Shown: piece by piece, positions 62,643-64,000 of the stretch
Numbering within the stretch: position 1 is the first letter of the stretch
Layout of the letters: each line of letters opens with the position of its first letter
Assembly: GCF_019311235.1 (NCBI RefSeq)
Contig: NZ_JAHWDF010000001.1
Span: 248,001 to 312,000 of the forward strand
Length of the DNA stretch: 64,000 nucleotides
DNA from: Mesonia aestuariivivens
GTDB lineage: Bacteria > Bacteroidota > Bacteroidia > Flavobacteriales > Flavobacteriaceae
Direction of reading: 5' to 3'
Made by a program: the position numbers and the translations under genes
Notes under the pieces: generated by a model
Databases searched by the model: none
What the model saw: the letters and a program-made list of their open reading frames with translations, nothing else
Told to the model about the DNA's origin: nothing

Positions 62643-62833
62643 TGAAGTTTTTTAAATATTTTGAATACGCTTATTTGGTATTTGCGCTACTTTTCTTTTT
62701 TGAATCTTATCGTATATGGGGAGAATCTGAAAGTAGAGGTTACCTGTGTATATTTTTAGGTTTTGTAGCCGCCTTTATGTATTTCTTTAAGCGAAGGTTT
62801 AGAAAAAAGTTAGAAGAACGTACTAAGCGCTAA
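62642..62833 (+). CDS. Small two-segment membrane protein
   Basis: 63 residues: two membrane segments (about 7-21 and 32-47) and a very basic C-terminus (KRRFRKKLEERTKR). It overlaps lptC and the following gene by one base each (TAATG junctions), so it is a genuine coupled gene despite its size. Function unknown. Confidence 0.8.
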   Translation: MKFFKYFEYAYLVFALLFFFESYRIWGESESRGYLCIFLGFVAAFMYFFKRRFRKKLEERTKR

Positions 62834-64000
62834 TGCATACAGAAATCATAATTATTGTTTTTTCTCTTATCTTGTCAGCCTTTTTCTCAGGGATGGAGAT
62901 CGCTTATGTGTCTTCCAATAAGATACATATAGAAATAGAAAAAAAACAAGGAGACTTTTTAGCTAAAATCTTGGATAGACTTACCCGAAAGCCTTCTAAA
63001 TTTATTGCCACTATGTTGGTGGGTAATAATATTGCTTTAGTAATTTATGGTTTCTATATGGGTGATCTATTGGTAGACTGGCTTACCCAAATGGGGCCTT
63101 TTGAAAATAGTTTTTTAAACTATTGGATTAGAGACGGACTTATTTTTAGCCAAACTTTAATATCTACGCTAGTTATTCTTTTTACAGCTGAATTTTTACC
63201 GAAAGTCTTCTTTCAGATTTACGCCAATTCCCTCTTAAAAATATTTGCTTTACCAGCCTATTTCTTTTACATCATATTTAGCTTTATTTCTGCATTTATC
63301 ATTTGGATTTCAGATTTAATGCTGAAACTTTTTTTTAAAACCGAAGGAGACGAGGTGCAATTGGCATTTAGTAAAGTAGAGTTGGGAAACTATATTTCAG
63401 AACAGATGGAAACGGTAGAAGAACATGATGAAATTGATTCTGAAATTCAGATTTTCAAAAATGCCTTAGAGTTTTCAGAAGTGAAATCTAGAGAAGTGAT
63501 GATCCCGCGTAACGAAATCGTAGCTGTAGATAGTACAGAGTCTCCTAAAAATTTAATTAAGATTTTTACAGAGACAGGTCTCTCTAAAGTATTGGTTTTT
63601 AAAGAGACAAGTGACGATATAATTGGTTATGTGCATAGTTTCGAGATGTTTAAAAATCCTAAAGATATTCAATCTATACTAATGCCTGTGCTTAATGTGC
63701 CTGAAACCATGTTGGTGAATGATGTGTTAAACATGCTCATTAAAAAGCGTAAAAGTATAGCAGTCGTAATCGACGAATATGGCGGAACCAGTGGAATGAT
63801 GACGGTAGAAGATATTGTAGAAGAACTTTTTGGAGAAATAGAAGATGAGCATGATCCTATCGTGTTGTTAGAAGAGCAATTAGCGGAAAATAAATATCGT
63901 TTCTCCGCCCGTATAGAAGTAGATTACATTAATGAAAATTATAAATTTAATTTACCCGAAGGTGATAATTATGAAACCCTCGGCGGTTGGATTGTCAATC
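62833..64000 (+). CDS. CNNM/CorC-type membrane protein with CBS domains, 3' end outside window
   Basis: Hemolysin-C-like family, cut by the window edge after 389 codons. N-terminal DUF21/CNNM membrane domain (about 1-180, starting MHTEIIIIVFSLILSAFFSG, four membrane segments), a CBS pair (about 205-330, REVMIPRNEIVAVD, SIAVVIDEYGGTSGMMTVED) and the start of the CorC-HlyC transporter-associated domain. Related proteins include GldE and Mg/Co efflux factors; the neighbourhood here (lptC) differs from the usual gldE context, so I do not call it gldE. Confidence 0.9.
   Translation, partial: MHTEIIIIVFSLILSAFFSGMEIAYVSSNKIHIEIEKKQGDFLAKILDRLTRKPSKFIATMLVGNNIALVIYGFYMGDLLVDWLTQMGPFENSFLNYWIRDGLIFSQTLISTLVILFTAEFLPKVFFQIYANSLLKIFALPAYFFYIIFSFISAFIIWISDLMLKLFFKTEGDEVQLAFSKVELGNYISEQMETVEEHDEIDSEIQIFKNALEFSEVKSREVMIPRNEIVAVDSTESPKNLIKIFTETGLSKVLVFKETSDDIIGYVHSFEMFKNPKDIQSILMPVLNVPETMLVNDVLNMLIKKRKSIAVVIDEYGGTSGMMTVEDIVEELFGEIEDEHDPIVLLEEQLAENKYRFSARIEVDYINENYKFNLPEGDNYETLGGWIVN

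Noticed and set aside
62833-64000. Identification of the last gene as gldE
   Set aside because: The DUF21-CBS layout is shared with other CNNM-type proteins, and the lptC neighbourhood is not the usual gldE context next to ssb and gldD.

Overview
This window looks like a chromosome segment of a marine or saline member of the Flavobacteriaceae (Bacteroidota). The evidence is low-GC DNA, promoter -7 elements of the TAnnTTTG type, a secreted type B T9SS cargo protein, a thiamin-type TonB receptor behind a TPP riboswitch, a DUF4301 protein, and the coaX / beta-barrel / TPR / lptC / CNNM-type order at the right end. The genus cannot be fixed from sequence reading alone.

Region by region. 1-5.3 kb: ahcY (cut by the window edge), a phosphopantetheinyl transferase, pnuC, DUF4301, arfB and a small secreted protein. 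5.6-9.4 kb: an NtrC-type regulator convergent with a large hybrid sensor kinase. 9.4-12.0 kb: TPP riboswitch and TonB-dependent receptor. 12.1-13.4 kb: a metallo-hydrolase remnant, a Rieske-like lipoprotein and greA. 13.5-17.8 kb: a six-gene arsenosugar biosynthesis operon (arsM, nucleoside phosphorylase, DUF2064 glycosyltransferase, rhodanese, arsS, AhpD-like). 18.0-30.3 kb: a CHASE/PAS sensor kinase with a partner receiver, an MFS exporter, oxidoreductases, asnB, an alcohol dehydrogenase and poxB. 30.4-36.0 kb: a glycerol operon (glpD-glpK-glpF-beta-barrel protein) with a divergent DeoR-type repressor. 36.4-40.5 kb: a 1355-residue repeat protein exported by T9SS.

The accessory part of the window is an 18-kb island (about 40.5-58.5 kb) inserted in the 3' end of tRNA-Phe. 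It is bounded by 52-bp direct repeats (51 of 52 bases identical) that hold the last 12 bases of the tRNA plus its terminator. It encodes a tyrosine integrase, helix-turn-helix proteins near both ends, and a VirE/DUF3987 primase-helicase-like protein, but no recognisable relaxase or conjugation gene. Cargo comes in two blocks. The first is an unknown 204-aa protein plus an XRE-ImmA/IrrE protein, sharing an operator-like motif and bracketed by two nearly identical terminators. The second is a coupled operon hsdR-hsdM-hsdS-DUF4062-AlbA_2, which is a type I restriction system with two extra genes. Right of it lie two gene-free, hairpin-rich stretches (56.1-57.0 and 57.3-57.7 kb).

The most interesting candidates for undescribed biology are the five-gene type I RM operon with DUF4062 and AlbA_2 partners, the terminator-bracketed ImmA/IrrE cassette with its shared operator, and the structured non-coding DNA at 56.1-57.5 kb. 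Integration signals are unusually readable: 12-bp-periodic arm-type repeats occur at both island ends. The right flank (58.7-64 kb) returns to core genes: coaX, an OMP, a TPR protein, lptC, a small membrane protein and a CNNM/CBS transporter cut by the window edge.
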